Below, piece by piece: positions 62,560-64,000 of a DNA stretch of 64,000 nucleotides. The DNA is from CBDFKS01 sp965248905 (GTDB lineage: Bacteria; Chloroflexota; Dehalococcoidia; Lucifugimonadales; JAGWBF01). The DNA lies in assembly GCA_965248905.1 (NCBI GenBank), contig CBDFKS010000006.1, forward strand, positions 124,001 through 188,000. Direction: 5' to 3'. How positions within the stretch are numbered: the stretch's first letter is position 1; the number at the start of each line of letters is the position of its first letter. The notes under the pieces are model-generated. The model made no database searches, was not told where the DNA came from, and saw only the letters and a program-made list of their open reading frames with translations. A program made the position numbers and the translations under genes.

Positions 62560-63669
62560 ATGACTGATTTGAAATACTGGATTGCATTGAACCGTGTCCC
62601 CAACCTGGGGACGGTCAAATATAGGCTTCTCGAGGCCCATTTTGGCACCCTTGAGCCCGTCTGGATCGCGGGTGCGGGGGAGCTTCAGGCCGCCGGCATA
62701 GATAGCAAGACGGCTCGCAACATCGTCACCCATCGTGCCAGTATCTCCCCCGATGGTGAGATGGAAAAGCTGGAGCGGGCCGGCATCAGGGCCATAAATT
62801 GGCACGATTCCATGTACCCGCCCAGGCTCAAGGAGATTCACGACCCACCTCCTGTGCTGTATGTGAAGGGCGAAATCCTGCCCGAAGACGAGAGGTCGGT
62901 TGCTGTGGTGGGCACCAGAAAGGCCTCGGCCTACGGGCGCGAGGCTGCCAGCGCTATTAGCGAAGACCTGGCGAGAAGTGGCGTCACAATCATAAGCGGA
63001 CTGGCTCGCGGGATAGATGGCATAGCCCACAGGGCGGCGTTGAACGCCGGAGGCCGCACCGTCGCCCTCTTTGGATGTGGGCTGGATATAGTTTATCCTT
63101 CTGAGCACGCACGGTTGGCCCAGGAGATAGCGGAGGCAGGGGCCTTGGTTAGCGAGCTTCCTTTAGGTTCGCGGCCGGAGGCCCGAAATTTCCCCAGGCG
63201 TAACCGACTGATAAGCGGCATGTCTCTAGGCACCTTGGTAGTAGAGGCCGGGGAGCGCAGCGGCGCCCTGCTGACGGTTCGATTTGCGCTGGAGCAAAAC
63301 CGCGAGGTCTTCTGTGTGCCCGGCAGCATCTTCTCCCCATCCAGCAGGGGGACCAACTCCCTGATCCAGGAGGGGGCGAAGCTGGTGCTGGACCATAAGG
63401 ATATTTTGGAAGAGTTCAATCTTACCGCCGTGGCTTACCAGATTGAGATGCGAGACATAGTCCAGCCCCAAGGCGAAAATGAGTCACTGCTCATGGAGCA
63501 GGTCAGCCACGAGCCAGTACATATAGATGATATCCTGCGGCGCAGTCAGCTGCCCATCACTGTGGTGAGCAGTACACTGGCCATGATGGAGTTGAAAGGG
63601 ATGATTAAACAGGTGGGCGGCATGCATTACATCCGTGTTCGGGAGGCGGTAGCGGAATATGGCAACTAA
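62560..63669 (+). CDS. dprA: DNA processing protein DprA
   Basis: DprA loads RecA onto incoming single-stranded DNA in natural transformation. The 369-residue protein begins MTDLKYWIALNRVPNLGTVKYRLLEAHFG (helix-hairpin-helix part) and has the Rossmann core ERSVAVVGTRKASAYGREAASAISEDLARSGVTIISGLARGIDGIAHRAAL. Later come ALFGCGLDIVYPSEH, RRNRLISGMSLGTLVVEAGERSGALLT and a C-terminal winged helix. I choose ATG 62560 because of the promoter position; ATG 62542 is the alternative. It overlaps topA by 11 bp. Confidence 0.93.
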   Translation: MTDLKYWIALNRVPNLGTVKYRLLEAHFGTLEPVWIAGAGELQAAGIDSKTARNIVTHRASISPDGEMEKLERAGIRAINWHDSMYPPRLKEIHDPPPVLYVKGEILPEDERSVAVVGTRKASAYGREAASAISEDLARSGVTIISGLARGIDGIAHRAALNAGGRTVALFGCGLDIVYPSEHARLAQEIAEAGALVSELPLGSRPEARNFPRRNRLISGMSLGTLVVEAGERSGALLTVRFALEQNREVFCVPGSIFSPSSRGTNSLIQEGAKLVLDHKDILEEFNLTAVAYQIEMRDIVQPQGENESLLMEQVSHEPVHIDDILRRSQLPITVVSSTLAMMELKGMIKQVGGMHYIRVREAVAEYGN

Positions 63670-64000
63670 GTCAAAAGCTGAGGCCGCCAAGGTGAGTTCA
63701 GCTACAACAGTAGCCCCTACCAAATCTGCCAAAGCCGCAACGCGAGTCAAAAAGGCCGGCAAGGGCAAAGCAGCAACTGTGTCTTCGAAACGTAAGTCGC
63801 CGAGCGGTAATGGGGCCGCGAACCTTGTGATAGTCGAGTCTCCTGCCAAAGCCCGGACCATAGAGAGGATACTGGGCAAAGGCTTCGTGGTTAAGGCTTC
63901 GCAAGGCCACGTCCGAGACCTGCCCAAGGACAAGCTGGGAGTTGACGTAGAGGCAGGCTTCCTACCCTCTTACCATCTGTTAGACGACAAGCGATCGGTG
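63659..64000 (+). CDS. topA: DNA topoisomerase I, N-terminal part (cut by window end)
   Basis: The frame starts at ATG 63659, overlapping the dprA end. It has a Lys/Ala/Ser-rich leader of about 55 residues and then LVIVESPAKARTIERILGKG, the first Toprim strand with its conserved Glu, and ASQGHVRDLPKDKLGVDVE. These are the standard start of type IA topoisomerase I. The basic leader is an extension found in some bacterial TopA proteins. The dprA-topA order is common in bacteria. The catalytic Tyr lies beyond the window. Confidence 0.92.
   Translation, partial: MATKSKAEAAKVSSATTVAPTKSAKAATRVKKAGKGKAATVSSKRKSPSGNGAANLVIVESPAKARTIERILGKGFVVKASQGHVRDLPKDKLGVDVEAGFLPSYHLLDDKRSV

Noticed and set aside
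1..64000. CRISPR array or phage structural genes
   Set aside because: No regularly spaced direct repeats with unique spacers and no capsid, tail or terminase genes were found.

Overview
The window looks like a chromosomal segment of a Chloroflexota bacterium, most likely a Dehalococcoidia/SAR202-type lineage. This is an inference from gene content: an aprBA pair next to a TauE/SafE sulfite-exporter-type permease, a flavin-dependent LLM monooxygenase, an MmgE/PrpD protein, a tricarballylate-dehydrogenase-like flavoprotein, and large LRR/FN3/cadherin/FG-GAP surface proteins. No rRNA operon or phylogenetic marker is complete here, apart from the shikimate genes, dprA and the start of topA, so the placement is moderate.

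Layout. 1-1.0 kb: truncated IS630 copy. 1.1-6.2 kb: sulfur locus (decayed duplicate of the aprA 3' end, a frameshifted exported peptide, aprA, aprB, then divergently a 57-aa membrane protein, TauE/SafE permease and a GYD protein). 6.3-10.3 kb: shikimate operon aroE-aroC-aroK-aroB on the minus strand, with a good promoter. 10.4-15 kb: a DsbA-like gene broken by a transposase fragment, an MmgE/PrpD protein and an FAD dehydrogenase. 15-43.6 kb: an accessory region built of serine-recombinase elements. It holds one complete and one truncated recombinase, four copies of the recombinase C-terminal scar (one fused to a tRNA 3' end), toxin-antitoxin genes, a PadR unit, and a broken DNA methyltransferase. 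It also holds two copies of a module made of a double winged-helix protein plus a helix-turn-helix/coiled-coil/membrane protein. Between and around these lie two large surface proteins (an LRR and an FG-GAP/FN3 protein). 43.6-50 kb: an insertion-sequence pile-up (IS1182 remnant, IS3, IS630, IS5) that has truncated a kinase and an LRR lipoprotein and leaves purO between. 50.6-64 kb: mostly chromosomal genes (UDP-sugar epimerase/decarboxylase, a damaged hydrolase, enoyl-CoA hydratase, MFS transporter, LLM monooxygenase, HesB-like protein, NHL propeller, tRNA-Ser, dprA, topA), again with IS1182 and IS630 insertions.

How the genes work together. aprBA with the sulfite-type permease form a plausible sulfite/APS oxidation unit. 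The four aro genes make chorismate precursors and chorismate. The accessory region is a graveyard of integrative elements with several genes cut by indels, stop codons or transposase pieces. Because single-nucleotide lesions recur only in accessory genes, real decay is more likely than general sequencing error, but errors cannot be excluded from sequence alone.

The most interesting structures are: the duplicated double-winged-helix/HTH-coiled-coil-membrane module with a shared noncoding block; an FN3 domain split by a seven-bladed FG-GAP propeller; recombinase tails read from an antisense tRNA end; and internal transposase fragments, without IS ends, spliced into dsbA-like and methyltransferase genes.
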